DNA of 64,000 bases from Chitinophaga sp. MM2321 (GTDB lineage Bacteria; Bacteroidota; Bacteroidia; Chitinophagales; Chitinophagaceae), in contig NZ_OZ035533.1 in NCBI RefSeq assembly GCF_964033635.1, positions 4,588,001 through 4,652,000 of the forward strand, written 5' to 3'. Positions 41,929-50,756 of this stretch are shown here, in pieces. Made by a program: the position numbers and the translations under genes. Below the pieces are notes generated by a model that ran no database searches, was not told the origin of the DNA, and saw nothing but the letters and a program-made list of their open reading frames with translations. Position 1 is the stretch's first letter, and each line of letters begins with the position of its first letter.

Positions 41929-42816
41929 ATGCAAAAAATAGCGGTAATCGGCGCAGGCACCATGGGAAATGGTATTGCCCACGTATTTGCTCAGAATGGC
42001 TACGCCGTTAACCTGATCGATGTATCGGAACCCGCCCTGCAAAAGGCGTTGCAAACCATTACCAGGAATCTTGACCGGCAACTGGCCAAAGAAGCCATCA
42101 CAGCAGCCGTTAAAACAACTACACTCGCCAATATCTCCCTGCAAACAGACCTGGCAACAGGCGTAAAAGATGTTTCACTGGTAGTGGAAGCTGCTACTGA
42201 AAATATTGCATTGAAACTGAAAATATTCCAGGACCTCGATCAACATGCCCATCCCGACGCTATCCTGGCTACCAATACTTCCTCTATTTCTATCACAAAA
42301 ATAGCCGCTGCCACCAAACGCCCGGCAAAGGTGATAGGCATGCATTTCATGAACCCGGTACCTGTTATGAAGCTGGTGGAAATCATCAACGGTTACGCAA
42401 CAGATAAAAGTGTCACGGAACATATCGTTACCCTTGCTGAAAAACTGGATAAAGTTCCCTGTGTAGTAAACGATTACCCCGGATTTATTGCTAACCGCAT
42501 CCTCATGCCGATGATAAACGAAGCCATCTGCTCCCTCTTTGAAGGTGTAGCCGGTGTAGCAGAAATTGATACGGTGATGAAACTCGGAATGGCGCATCCA
42601 ATGGGACCCTTGCAGCTGGCTGATTTCATCGGGCTCGATGTATGCCTGTCTATCCTGCATGTGCTGCACGATGGATTCGGCAACCCGAAATATGCGCCCT
42701 GCCCATTGCTGGTAAACATGGTTACCGCAGGTTATCTTGGTGCAAAAAGTGGAGAAGGATTTTATAAATATACCGCAGGTAGTAAAGACCTCGTAGTGAG
42801 TGAGCGGTTTAAATAG
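41929..42816 (+). CDS. 3-hydroxybutyryl-CoA / 3-hydroxyacyl-CoA dehydrogenase
   Basis: A 295-residue enzyme. The NAD-binding motif IAVIGAGTMGNGIAHVFAQNGY lies at 4-25, with ATNTSSISITKIA near 112 and the catalytic block GMHFMNPVPVMKLVEII near 138 (His). The C-terminal dimerisation domain has VNDYPGFIANRILMPMINEA and GMAHPMGPLQLADFIGLDVC. It oxidises or reduces 3-hydroxyacyl-CoA esters such as 3-hydroxybutyryl-CoA, in fatty-acid, butanoate or phenylacetate metabolism. No pathway partners lie beside it, though a glutaryl-CoA dehydrogenase-like gene is 4 kb away. Confidence 0.92.
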   Translation: MQKIAVIGAGTMGNGIAHVFAQNGYAVNLIDVSEPALQKALQTITRNLDRQLAKEAITAAVKTTTLANISLQTDLATGVKDVSLVVEAATENIALKLKIFQDLDQHAHPDAILATNTSSISITKIAAATKRPAKVIGMHFMNPVPVMKLVEIINGYATDKSVTEHIVTLAEKLDKVPCVVNDYPGFIANRILMPMINEAICSLFEGVAGVAEIDTVMKLGMAHPMGPLQLADFIGLDVCLSILHVLHDGFGNPKYAPCPLLVNMVTAGYLGAKSGEGFYKYTAGSKDLVVSERFK

Positions 42817-42823
42817 CCTGGCA

Positions 42824-42858
42824 GTTGATAGCCGGGGATTACCACCCCGGCTATCAAC
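42824..42858. terminator. bidirectional hairpin between convergent genes
   Basis: GTTGATAGCCGGGG (42824-42837) pairs exactly with 42845-42858 (14-bp GC-rich stem, 7-base loop). It lies between the stops of the hydroxyacyl-CoA dehydrogenase and the YigZ gene. The T tract is weak on both sides. Confidence 0.65.
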
Positions 42859-42861
42859 AAC

Positions 42862-43461
42862 CTATTTTATTTGTTTTATTTCCAGCCCATGAATATCCCG
42901 TAACCGCAGCAAACACAACTCCTCCCCGGATTTGGGCACACCAATATCCATAGAACAGAAGAGTTGTAATTCCTGTTTTATGATGGTACAATTATTTTGT
43001 TTGACAACAATCATGATATCATTCATAATCGTATAGTCAAAGCTGAGATGATAAGTTGACTCTATATTTTTCTGGATAGCAGGAACGAGTTGCATCACCA
43101 TGGAAGCACTCATTTTATAGGCGTTAATCAAACCGGGAACACCCAGCAGGGTGCCGCCAAAATAACGCACTACTACAATCAGTACATCCGTCAGTTGCTT
43201 GCTGTCTATCTGACCCAGAATGGGTTTGCCTGCTGAACCGGAAGGCTCTCCATCATCGTTGGCGCGAAACTGCAATCCGCCGGTACCAAGCCGGTAAGCA
43301 TAGCAGTGATGCGTTGCTTTGGGATGCTCTTTCTTCACTTCCAGTAAACATTCTTTAACAGCTTCGGGGGTTTTAACAGGAAAAGCATATGCCAGAAATT
43401 TGCTGCCCCTGTCCTTAAACTCTGCTACAGCGGTTTTATCGATTGTAAAATAAACCTCCAT
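42862..43461 (-). CDS. YigZ/IMPACT family protein
   Basis: A 199-residue protein of the YigZ/IMPACT family. It begins FTIDKTAVAEFKDRGSKFLAYAFPV and has KKEHPKATHHCYAYRLG and NDDGEPSGSAGKPILGQI, the family signature, then VVVVRYFGGTLLGVPGLINAYK. The C-terminal DUF1949-like domain (about 130-199) has a ferredoxin-like fold. Eukaryotic IMPACT controls Gcn2; the bacterial members' role is uncertain, perhaps ribosome- or translation-related. It converges on the hydroxyacyl-CoA dehydrogenase gene and follows ribD by 33 bases on the same strand. Confidence 0.92.
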   Translation of the reverse strand: MEVYFTIDKTAVAEFKDRGSKFLAYAFPVKTPEAVKECLLEVKKEHPKATHHCYAYRLGTGGLQFRANDDGEPSGSAGKPILGQIDSKQLTDVLIVVVRYFGGTLLGVPGLINAYKMSASMVMQLVPAIQKNIESTYHLSFDYTIMNDIMIVVKQNNCTIIKQELQLFCSMDIGVPKSGEELCLLRLRDIHGLEIKQIK

Positions 43462-43494
43462 CTATATAATTTAGAAAAACCAAATATTAAAAAA

Positions 43495-44538
43495 CTACAC
43501 GCGGCTGTAAAAGCCGATGCGATCACCATCCAGGTGCATGGTATGCTCCAGCGAAGCATGGGTGAGTACCGGGGCTGCCTGTCCTCCAGGCAGTGTAACC
43601 GTTCCCGTTATGATGCGGGCTTCATCCCATAGTCCTGTTTCAATAAAACGCTGCAATACATAGGCGCCGCCTTCTACCAATACGCTCTGTACCTGGCGGT
43701 GATGCAGCTTTTCCATCAGCTGTGGTAACAGTTCTCCGCGGAAGTCGAGCTGCAACGTTTCTGTTAAGCCATTGGTATCTGTAGCTGCTGCAGTAATAAA
43801 CACCGTAGGAATACTGCCGTCCCATAGATGGTGGGTGCGTGGTACCTGCAAAGCGCGGTCTATCACCAGCCTCACGGGGTCTTTGCCTGTCCACAGGCGG
43901 TTATTCAATCTGGGATTGTCTAATATAGCGGTGCGGGTGCCTACCAGGATCGCCATTTCTTCGCTGCGCCATTTGTGTACCAGGCGGTCGCTGTAAGTAT
44001 TTGACAACCGTACCGGCGCTCCGCTGCTGCTGGCCATGAAGCCGTTGCTGCTTTGCGCCCACTTCAGCACAATATAAGGGCGTTTCTTTTCATGGAAGGT
44101 AAAGAAACGGCGGTTGAGTTGTCTGCAGGCGGCTTCCAGCATGCCTGTATGAACGGTAACCCCTGCCTGTTGCAGCTTTGCAATTCCTTTGCCAGCTACT
44201 GCCGAAAAAGAGTCCACACAGCCGATCACTACCTGTTTAATGCCCTGGGATAAGATCAGGTCTGCACAGGGCGGTGTTTTACCATGGTGTGCACAGGGTT
44301 CCAGGCTTACGTACATGGTCGCCAATGGAATCAGCGACCGGTCTTCCGCCTGCACACTGTTTACACAGTTCACTTCCGCATGCGCCTGGCCGTACTGGCG
44401 GTGATAGCCCTCCCCGATGATCCGTTCCTGGTGCACCAGCACAGCACCTACCATAGGATTAGGTGCCACCTGCCCTGCTCCCATAGCTGCCAATTCCAGG
44501 CAACGTCTCATAAAAAATTCATTGAACGTGCTATCCAT
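43495..44538 (-). CDS. ribD: bifunctional riboflavin biosynthesis deaminase/reductase
   Basis: A 347-residue two-domain enzyme. The deaminase domain (1-145) has the zinc motif HAEVNCV and LEPCAHHGKTPPCADLI. The reductase domain (about 148-347) has RPYIVLKWAQSSNGFMA, VGTRTAILDNPRLNNR and VLVEGGAYVLQRFIE. It carries out two successive steps from GTP cyclohydrolase product toward riboflavin in the cytoplasm. Both active-site sets look complete. It is divergent from prmC across a symmetric promoter palindrome. Confidence 0.94.
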   Translation of the reverse strand: MDSTFNEFFMRRCLELAAMGAGQVAPNPMVGAVLVHQERIIGEGYHRQYGQAHAEVNCVNSVQAEDRSLIPLATMYVSLEPCAHHGKTPPCADLILSQGIKQVVIGCVDSFSAVAGKGIAKLQQAGVTVHTGMLEAACRQLNRRFFTFHEKKRPYIVLKWAQSSNGFMASSSGAPVRLSNTYSDRLVHKWRSEEMAILVGTRTAILDNPRLNNRLWTGKDPVRLVIDRALQVPRTHHLWDGSIPTVFITAAATDTNGLTETLQLDFRGELLPQLMEKLHHRQVQSVLVEGGAYVLQRFIETGLWDEARIITGTVTLPGGQAAPVLTHASLEHTMHLDGDRIGFYSRV

Positions 44539-44555
44539 AATACCCCGCGATGTAA

Positions 44556-44571
44556 TATTTTTGCAAAAATA
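44556..44571. promoter_or_regulatory. abutting opposed -7 elements for ribD and prmC
   Basis: TATTTTTGCAAAAATA is a perfect 16-bp palindrome made of one plus-strand and one minus-strand TATTTTTG. The minus copy has a TTG at 44596-44598 (24 bp away) and serves ribD. The plus copy points at prmC but lacks a well-spaced -33 element. Confidence 0.5.
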
Positions 44572-44645
44572 TCGTTTTTAGCCGTCGGAAAATGCCAACT
44601 CCCCCAGGTTAGCATTTTTCAGGTCACTACCTTAAATTATACATT

Positions 44646-45500
44646 TTGACAATACAAACGGCTTTTACCTATATTACCGGCGCTATCGGTGAACTCTATG
44701 ATGAGCGGGAAGCCGCCAACATAGCCCATATTGTCCTGGAACACCTCACAGGCATGAACAAGCTGGACAGGATCGTTCACAAGACAAAAATCCTCACGCC
44801 CGATCAGAATACCCGCTTAAAAACAGCCATCGAAGCCCTGCAACGTGTTGAACCCGTACAATATATTACCGGCAGCAGCTGGTTTTACGGTATGGAACTG
44901 ATGGTAACCCGCGATGTACTCATTCCACGGCCCGAAACGGAGGAACTGGTGGAATGGATCGTCCAGGATGCAGCAGGCAGGCACCGCCTGCATATGCTGG
45001 ACATCGGCACCGGCAGCGGATGCATCCCCCTGGCACTGAAGAAATCACTCCACTCTGCCCAGGTATCCGCCATAGATGTGAGTGAACCCGCCCTCACCGT
45101 AGCCCGCATTAATGCCGCCCGTCAACGGCTGGAAATAAACTTCTTCCGCATGGATGCACTGGATACAGCACAAATGGCCGAACTCCCCTCCTTTGATGTT
45201 ATCGTGAGCAACCCTCCCTATATCACACAAAGCGAACAAACAGATATGCAGGAACAGGTATGGGGCTTTGAACCCACACTGGCACTGTTTGTACCGGACA
45301 ACGACGCCCTGCTGTTTTACCGTCACATTATCCTGCTGGCAAAAAACAAACTGCACCCCGGCGGCGCCCTCTACTTCGAAATCAATGAAGCACTGGGCAA
45401 AGAAGTGGTCGCCCTGATGGAAGAACACGGCTTTAAAAAAGTAATACTGAAGCAGGATATGTTTGGAAAAGACCGGATGGTCAAAGGTGAGCTGGATTAA
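44646..45500 (+). CDS. prmC: release factor glutamine methyltransferase
   Basis: A 284-residue SAM-dependent methyltransferase started at TTG 44646; no in-frame ATG lies before the conserved N-terminal helical domain. The SAM motif is LDIGTGSGCIPLAL near 119, and the glutamine-binding NPPY signature is FDVIVSNPPYI near 196. It methylates the Gln of the GGQ motif in peptide chain release factors RF1 and RF2, improving termination. The N-terminal domain includes EPVQYITGSSWFYGMELMV and IPRPETEELVEWI, both typical. Its stop lies inside a long palindrome. Confidence 0.93.
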   Translation: MTIQTAFTYITGAIGELYDEREAANIAHIVLEHLTGMNKLDRIVHKTKILTPDQNTRLKTAIEALQRVEPVQYITGSSWFYGMELMVTRDVLIPRPETEELVEWIVQDAAGRHRLHMLDIGTGSGCIPLALKKSLHSAQVSAIDVSEPALTVARINAARQRLEINFFRMDALDTAQMAELPSFDVIVSNPPYITQSEQTDMQEQVWGFEPTLALFVPDNDALLFYRHIILLAKNKLHPGGALYFEINEALGKEVVALMEEHGFKKVILKQDMFGKDRMVKGELD

Positions 45501-45533
45501 AGGGTTAACAGGAAAACCCTGTTAACCCTTTAA
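45497..45533. terminator. palindromic terminator at the prmC stop
   Basis: TTAAAGGGTTAACAGG (45497-45512) pairs exactly with 45518-45533, with a five-base loop. The prmC stop TAA (45498-45500) is inside the stem. It lies between prmC and the convergent exbD stop (45541). Confidence 0.75.
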
Positions 45534-45540
45534 TGCCCGT

Positions 45541-45936
45541 TTATTTTTTAGCTGTTGCCAGCACTACTTTTGCGCCTATTTGTTTTGCCACTTCCATCAC
45601 ACTCACCACGTCTTCAATAGGAACAGATTTCTCCGCATTGATGACAATGGTAGGATCTACCTTTTCATTGCCAACAGCCGGTGCGAGGGCCTGTTTAAGT
45701 CCTTCGAAAGGAATTTTGTTAGTGCCTACAAAAAACTCACGCTTTTCATTAATACTCACCACCACGGTTTGTTTAGCCTTGGTGTTACTCTGGGCTTTAG
45801 GCAATATCAGTTTAATGACATTGGGATTAGCCAGTGTGGAAACAATGAGGAAGAACAACAGCAGAATGAACAGGATATCATTCAATGCAGAGTTGTGCAA
45901 TTCCACTTGTTTCTTATTTCGCCTGCGTAAATTCAT
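45541..45936 (-). CDS. ExbD/TolR biopolymer transport protein
   Basis: A 131-residue protein with one membrane helix (about 17-38, SALNDILFILLLFFLIVSTLA) carrying the conserved proton-channel Asp20. A periplasmic domain with the TolR/ExbD fold follows (VVVSINEKREFFVGTNKIPFE, PTIVINAEKSVPIEDVVSVMEVAKQIGAKVVLAT). With the ExbB/TolQ partner encoded 11 bases upstream, it forms a proton-driven motor that energises TonB or Tol. No tonB or tol gene is adjacent, so the two systems cannot be told apart. Confidence 0.88.
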   Translation of the reverse strand: MNLRRRNKKQVELHNSALNDILFILLLFFLIVSTLANPNVIKLILPKAQSNTKAKQTVVVSINEKREFFVGTNKIPFEGLKQALAPAVGNEKVDPTIVINAEKSVPIEDVVSVMEVAKQIGAKVVLATAKK

Positions 45937-45947
45937 TTTCTGTTGTT

Positions 45948-46661
45948 TTAGCGGGTCGGTTCCTGCAGGATGTCTATAAATTCTGCTGAAGCGCCTTCCA
46001 TCTTGTTAACTACCTTATCAATCTGTGCATTCAAATAGCTGTAGAAAATGAAAGCGATGATCCCAATAATCAGCCCTGTGGCGGAAGTCACCATCTTCAC
46101 ATAAATACCGCCGGCAATGGTGCCCAGTGTAATATCGGAAGTGATAGAGATGTTGAAGAATGTCTGGATCATACCTGCAATCGTACCCAGGAAGCCGAAC
46201 ATTGGCGCAATACCTGCTATAATAGACAGGATCACCAGGTTCTTCTCCATGCGGTAAATTTCCAGCTTGCCCACATTTTCCATTGATTTCTCAATGTTGT
46301 CAATAGGTTTACCAATACGCTGTAATCCTTTATCGATCATACGTGCAATAGGTCCCACGGTATTTTTGGCGAGGGAACGGGCGCTCTGGATATTACCGGT
46401 AGTGATCTGATCGCGGATCATCGGCATAAAGTTATCTTCCAGCTTGCCAGCCTTTGCGATGGTAATATATCTTTCCACAAATACATATACAGCAATCAGG
46501 GAAAGAATGCCTAAAGGAATCATCAGTACACCACCTTTCATCAACATATCTATCAGATGGATCTGCTGCTGTGGCCCAGCTGCGTTTGCGCCTGCGGCCA
46601 ATGAATCAACCACGGGATGTAATAATGAATCCTGTAATAACGTAATAAGACCTAATATCAT
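45948..46661 (-). CDS. MotA/TolQ/ExbB proton channel protein
   Basis: A 237-residue protein. It has an N-terminal periplasmic stretch, a helix near 41-65 (VLMIPLGILSLIAVYVFVERYITIA), a cytoplasmic domain (NIQSARSLAKNTVGPIARMIDKGLQRIG), and two helices (LVILSIIAGIAPMFGFLGTIAGMI and VKMVTSATGLIIGIIAFIFYSYL). The GLLGTVxGM-type motif is GFLGTIAGM. It forms the pentameric stator around ExbD. It precedes exbD by 11 bases, so the pair is one operon. Confidence 0.9.
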   Translation of the reverse strand: MILGLITLLQDSLLHPVVDSLAAGANAAGPQQQIHLIDMLMKGGVLMIPLGILSLIAVYVFVERYITIAKAGKLEDNFMPMIRDQITTGNIQSARSLAKNTVGPIARMIDKGLQRIGKPIDNIEKSMENVGKLEIYRMEKNLVILSIIAGIAPMFGFLGTIAGMIQTFFNISITSDITLGTIAGGIYVKMVTSATGLIIGIIAFIFYSYLNAQIDKVVNKMEGASAEFIDILQEPTR

Positions 46662-46712
46662 GATGGATTTTCTTCTATTAACGGTTAAAATAGTAAATAA
46701 TTACGAATTCCT

Positions 46713-47960
46713 TTATGATCTTTCTTCCCAAACCTGTGCCAGATAAACAATTGTTTGCACCGCTTTCTTCATATCCTGAATACTGACGTACTCCTGTTTG
46801 CTGTGCAGGGCCATTTCACCGGTAAAAATATTGGGGCATGGCAGACCCATAAAAGAAAGACGGGAACCGTCTGTTCCACCACGAATACTCATTTTTAGCG
46901 GCTGTATGCCCGCCCGGCGGATAGCTTCTGCGGCATGCGCCGTTACCTGTGGATATTGATCCAGTACCTCTTTCATATTGCGGTACTGTTCTGTTACCTT
47001 CAGCGTAGCCTTTGCGCCATGGTAGCGGTCCATCACTCTTTCCATAATACGGCGCAGGTAAGTTTCATGCGCTTCCAGGCTGGAGGTTTCGAAATCACGG
47101 ATTATAAAATCAATCTCGGCTTTTTCTACGGTGCCGTGTATACGAAGCGGGTGAATAAAGCCTTCGCGGTCTTCTGTTGTTTCCGGGGAGAGGCTGTCTT
47201 TCGGTAACGCATCTACGATTTCACCCGCAATTTTGATGGCACTTACCAACTTATCCTTCGCGGAGCCGGGATGCGCGCTGATGCCATAGATCGTGATCCT
47301 GGCGCCATCAGCAGAAAAATTTTCATCTTCCAGGGAACCCAGTTCACCGCCATCCATGGTATAGCCAAATTGTGCCGCCAGTTTTTCCATGTTCACTTTT
47401 TCCACCCCGCGGCCTACTTCTTCATCAGGGGTAAACAGGATACGGATAGCACCATGTTTCACTTCCGGGTGCGTCATCAGGAAGTTGGCAGCATCCATAA
47501 TTTCCGCCACCCCTGCCTTGTCATCCGCGCCCAGCAAGGTAGTACCGCTGGCCGTAATAATATCGTCGCCCTTTTTGCCGGCTAGGTAAGGATGTTCCTT
47601 GGCGCTGATCACCACCGTTTCATCATCAGGCAGTACAATATCGCCGCCATCATATTGTTTGTGTACCAGCGGCTTAACCCCTGTACCACTGCTATCGGAA
47701 GAAGTATCAACATGTGAACAAAAACAGATGACCGGTACTTTTTTATCTGTATTGGCCGGGATGGTCGCATACACATAGCCATGCTGGTCCAGTTCCACAT
47801 CCGTGATGCCCATTTCCTGTAATTCTTTTACCAATAAGCGCGATAAATCTTTCTGCTTTTCCGTTGTCGGAAAACTGGTGCTCATCGGATCTGATTGTGT
47901 ATCTATTTGCACGTAACGCATGAAGCGTGTGTCAACCGTATATTGATAGTTTGTAAACAT
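46713..47960 (-). CDS. pepT: peptidase T (tripeptide aminopeptidase)
   Basis: A 415-residue M20 zinc peptidase. The zinc ligands and active site appear as CFCSHVDTSSDSSGTGV (H-x-D), LLGADDKAGVAEIMDAA (Asp), and FTPDEEVGRG (Glu-Glu), with a late SIRGGTDGSRLSFMGLPCPNIFTG. The dimerisation domain lies between about 210 and 320. The enzyme removes N-terminal residues from tripeptides in the cytoplasm. A TACGTTTG -7 element sits five bases before the ATG on the minus strand, implying a very short or absent 5' leader. Confidence 0.93.
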   Translation of the reverse strand: MFTNYQYTVDTRFMRYVQIDTQSDPMSTSFPTTEKQKDLSRLLVKELQEMGITDVELDQHGYVYATIPANTDKKVPVICFCSHVDTSSDSSGTGVKPLVHKQYDGGDIVLPDDETVVISAKEHPYLAGKKGDDIITASGTTLLGADDKAGVAEIMDAANFLMTHPEVKHGAIRILFTPDEEVGRGVEKVNMEKLAAQFGYTMDGGELGSLEDENFSADGARITIYGISAHPGSAKDKLVSAIKIAGEIVDALPKDSLSPETTEDREGFIHPLRIHGTVEKAEIDFIIRDFETSSLEAHETYLRRIMERVMDRYHGAKATLKVTEQYRNMKEVLDQYPQVTAHAAEAIRRAGIQPLKMSIRGGTDGSRLSFMGLPCPNIFTGEMALHSKQEYVSIQDMKKAVQTIVYLAQVWEERS

Positions 47961-47964
47961 ATTG

Positions 47965-47972
47965 CAAACGTA
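47965..47972 (-). promoter_or_regulatory. -7 element of pepT
   Basis: On the minus strand this reads TACGTTTG, an exact TAnnTTTG ending four bases before the pepT ATG (47960). Transcription would start at or inside the start codon, so either the mRNA is leaderless or the match is chance. No -33 element is clear. Confidence 0.35.
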
Positions 47973-48155
47973 AGGAAAAAACGCATGTACACTTCTGCCG
48001 TAGAATATGCTGTTTTACCGTCTCCCACAGTATCTTAAAAGTAATATTTTCTTTTTTTACAGATAAAACTAAGACAAAACACCAAATTTTGTTAGTTATA
48101 TCGAACAAAGGTATTATAATGATAGGTTTGTACAGAATAATAAACCATCCTATAT

Positions 48156-50462
48156 ATGCGCACAAACATTCCTGGCTACCCCCGGATTGGCAGCCAGCGG
48201 GAACTGAAAAAGGCCTGCGAAAACTACTGGACAGGAAAAATATCACTGGAAAGGCTGGAACTAACGGCAAGGCAGCTACGAAAACAAAACTGGCAGACTT
48301 TACAGGAGGCAGGCATCGACCTGATACCTTCCAACGATTTTTCGTTTTATGACCAGGTACTGGATATGAGCCTGGCACTTGGAGTGATCCCTACCCGTTT
48401 CAGAGAGCTGCAACAAACACTCGTCACCCCCGGCTGCCTGGAACTATATTTCGCCATGGCAAGGGGTTACCAGAAAAACGGCTTCGATATTATCGCCCTG
48501 GAAATGACCAAATGGTTTGATACCAACTATCATTACCTCGTACCGGAATTTGAAGAAGTGCAGACTTATGCCCTTCAATCCCGCAAGTGCCTGAATGAAT
48601 TTAAAGAAGCCCGCAGTCTTGGCATCCTGACCAAACCCGTACTCATTGGTCCGGTTACCTATATTTTAAGCGGTAAAATAAAATCCGCCACGCTCACCCA
48701 CAACCTGCTACTGGAGCGACTCCTGCCAGTATACATCCAGCTGTTCACCGAACTTTATGAAGCCGGTGCGGAATGGGTACAACTGGATGAGCCATCCCTC
48801 GTAACAGACCTGGAACCAGGCACCAAAGCACTTTACAACACCGCCTATACGGCCATCAATACCGCATTGCCCCAGTTGAAAATAATGCTGACCACTTACT
48901 TCGGTGGCCTGGAAGACAATACCAGCCTGGTTACAGAGCTGCCGGTACAGGCACTGCATATTGACCTGGTACGCGCTCCGGAACAACTGGATACGGTATT
49001 GGCAGCCCTGCCGGAAACCATGCAGCTCTCACTGGGCGTAGTAGATGGCCGCAATATCTGGAAAAATGACTTCACCCATTCCATTGCCTTATTACAGCAA
49101 GCGATACAGGCCATCGGCACAGAACGCATACTACTGGCCACTTCCTGCTCCCTGTTGCATAGTCCGTATAACCTGGACGATGAAACAACCCTGCACCCGG
49201 AGATCAAACAATGGATGGCCTTCGCTCAACAGAAGGTAGGAGAAGTGGTGGCATTAAAACAAATTCTCTCCGGCAACACAACACTGCTACAGGAAAACAG
49301 GGAGGTGATGAACAGCCGTCAAACGTCCGCAGGTATACATATCCCCGCAGTAAAGGCGCGTATGAAAAATATTACGGACGACGACCTGACGCGCAGACAG
49401 CCTTTCCCGGCACGGCAATCACTGCAACATGCCTTGCTGCAGCTGCCTTTATTCCCTACTACGACCATCGGATCTTTTCCGCAAACTGTAGAAATACGGC
49501 AGCTCCGGTCGAATCTTAAAAAGGGAAATATCTCACCGGAAAAATATGATGCAGACATACGCACCGCTATTACCGAAGCCATTCACTGGCAGGAAGCACT
49601 GGGCCTGGATGTATTGGTACATGGCGAATTTGAACGGAATGATATGGTGGAATATTTTGGGGAACAACTACAGGGATTTGCCTTTACACAACATGGCTGG
49701 GTACAGAGCTATGGCTCCCGTTGTGTAAAACCACCTATCATTTATGGTGATGTACAACGCCCGCAACCCATGACAGTAGCCTGGAGCAGCTATGCACAGT
49801 CGCTCACCACCAAGCCGGTGAAAGGTATGCTCACCGGTCCGATCACGATTCTGCAATGGTCTTTTGTCCGCAACGATCAACCCCGTATGCAGACAGCCTT
49901 CCAGCTCGCACTGGCCATCCGTGATGAAGTGAAAGACCTGGAAGATGCCGGTATCGGTATTATCCAGGTAGATGAACCTGCGCTGCGTGAAGGGCTCCCC
50001 CTCCGGAAAGCCCCGCGGGCGGCGTACCTGGAGCAATCCGTACAGGCATTCAAACTGGCCGTGAGCCCCGTAAAAGATGAAACGCAGATCCACACCCACA
50101 TGTGCTATGCAGAATTCAATGATATCATAGAACACATCGCCGCCATGGATGCAGATGTTATCACCATCGAAACATCCCGCTCACAAATGGAGCTGCTGGA
50201 AGCGTTTGCGCACTTCCGCTACCCGAATGAAACGGGTCCCGGCGTATATGATATTCACTCTCCACGTGTACCCGGTGTAGCGGAAATGGAAAAGCTACTA
50301 CACAAAGCAGCCCAGCTCCTGCCTCCACGCAACATCTGGGTAAATCCCGACTGTGGCCTCAAAACAAGGAAATGGCCGGAAACGGAAATGGCCTTGCGTA
50401 ACATGGTGCTGGCAGCGGCTAAGGTCCGGAAAGAGTTTTCTGTTGAACTGCAACCGGGTTAA
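48156..50462 (+). CDS. metE: cobalamin-independent methionine synthase
   Basis: A 768-residue enzyme of full length. The N terminus NIPGYPRIGSQRELKKACE and the mid-protein LFPTTTIGSFPQTVEIRQLR mark the two barrel halves. Zinc ligands are in THMCYAEFND (His and Cys) and VNPDCGLKTRKWPE (Cys). It transfers a methyl group from 5-methyltetrahydropteroyltri-L-glutamate to homocysteine. The 195-base upstream region has a small hairpin-like GGTTT/AAACC (48126-48144) and a TAGGTTTG at 48123 but no SAM riboswitch I can recognise. A strong hairpin follows the stop. Confidence 0.95.
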   Translation: MRTNIPGYPRIGSQRELKKACENYWTGKISLERLELTARQLRKQNWQTLQEAGIDLIPSNDFSFYDQVLDMSLALGVIPTRFRELQQTLVTPGCLELYFAMARGYQKNGFDIIALEMTKWFDTNYHYLVPEFEEVQTYALQSRKCLNEFKEARSLGILTKPVLIGPVTYILSGKIKSATLTHNLLLERLLPVYIQLFTELYEAGAEWVQLDEPSLVTDLEPGTKALYNTAYTAINTALPQLKIMLTTYFGGLEDNTSLVTELPVQALHIDLVRAPEQLDTVLAALPETMQLSLGVVDGRNIWKNDFTHSIALLQQAIQAIGTERILLATSCSLLHSPYNLDDETTLHPEIKQWMAFAQQKVGEVVALKQILSGNTTLLQENREVMNSRQTSAGIHIPAVKARMKNITDDDLTRRQPFPARQSLQHALLQLPLFPTTTIGSFPQTVEIRQLRSNLKKGNISPEKYDADIRTAITEAIHWQEALGLDVLVHGEFERNDMVEYFGEQLQGFAFTQHGWVQSYGSRCVKPPIIYGDVQRPQPMTVAWSSYAQSLTTKPVKGMLTGPITILQWSFVRNDQPRMQTAFQLALAIRDEVKDLEDAGIGIIQVDEPALREGLPLRKAPRAAYLEQSVQAFKLAVSPVKDETQIHTHMCYAEFNDIIEHIAAMDADVITIETSRSQMELLEAFAHFRYPNETGPGVYDIHSPRVPGVAEMEKLLHKAAQLLPPRNIWVNPDCGLKTRKWPETEMALRNMVLAAAKVRKEFSVELQPG

Positions 50463-50473
50463 ACTCATTACAA

Positions 50474-50522
50474 ATCACACCGCTGATTAAAACAGATGGA
50501 TGTGTTTAATCAGCGGTGTGAT
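50474..50522 (+). terminator. hairpin terminator after metE
   Basis: ATCACACCGCTGATTAAA (50474-50491) pairs exactly with 50505-50522, an 18-bp stem with a 13-base loop. Only a weak T tract follows (AATTTTG), and that same sequence doubles as the TAATTTTG -7 element (50526-50533) of the next gene. Confidence 0.7.
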
Positions 50523-50537
50523 CCGTAATTTTGCACT

Positions 50538-50747
50538 ATGCTTTCGTACGAACCCAATGCTTCCTGTCCCCGTTGTCATCGTAGCTTTGAATGCCGCGTA
50601 GATGATATCCACCACTGCCAGTGCAGGGATGTTCCATTAACCGCAGAAGAACGTACCTTCATCGGGCAGCAGTATAGTGGTTGTCTTTGTGCAGATTGTT
50701 TACGCGAAATGAAGGCAACCTGCCAGTTGCCGGATACATCATCATAA
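50538..50747 (+). CDS. cysteine-rich CWC family protein
   Basis: A 69-residue protein with Cys residues in the CWC-family pattern: CPRCHRSFEC, then HHCQCRDVPLTAEER, then YSGCLCADCLRE. The paired CxxC and CxC groups would bind zinc. The function is unknown. It begins five bases after a TAATTTTG -7 element (50526-50533), so its mRNA is close to leaderless. The acyl-CoA thioesterase follows by nine bases and is probably cotranscribed. Confidence 0.85.
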   Translation: MLSYEPNASCPRCHRSFECRVDDIHHCQCRDVPLTAEERTFIGQQYSGCLCADCLREMKATCQLPDTSS

Positions 50748-50756
50748 AAAAATATT

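Noticed and set aside
47961..48155. SAM or other riboswitch upstream of metE
   Set aside because: Only a small GGTTT/AAACC pairing and AT-rich sequence are present; no conserved riboswitch core was recognised.
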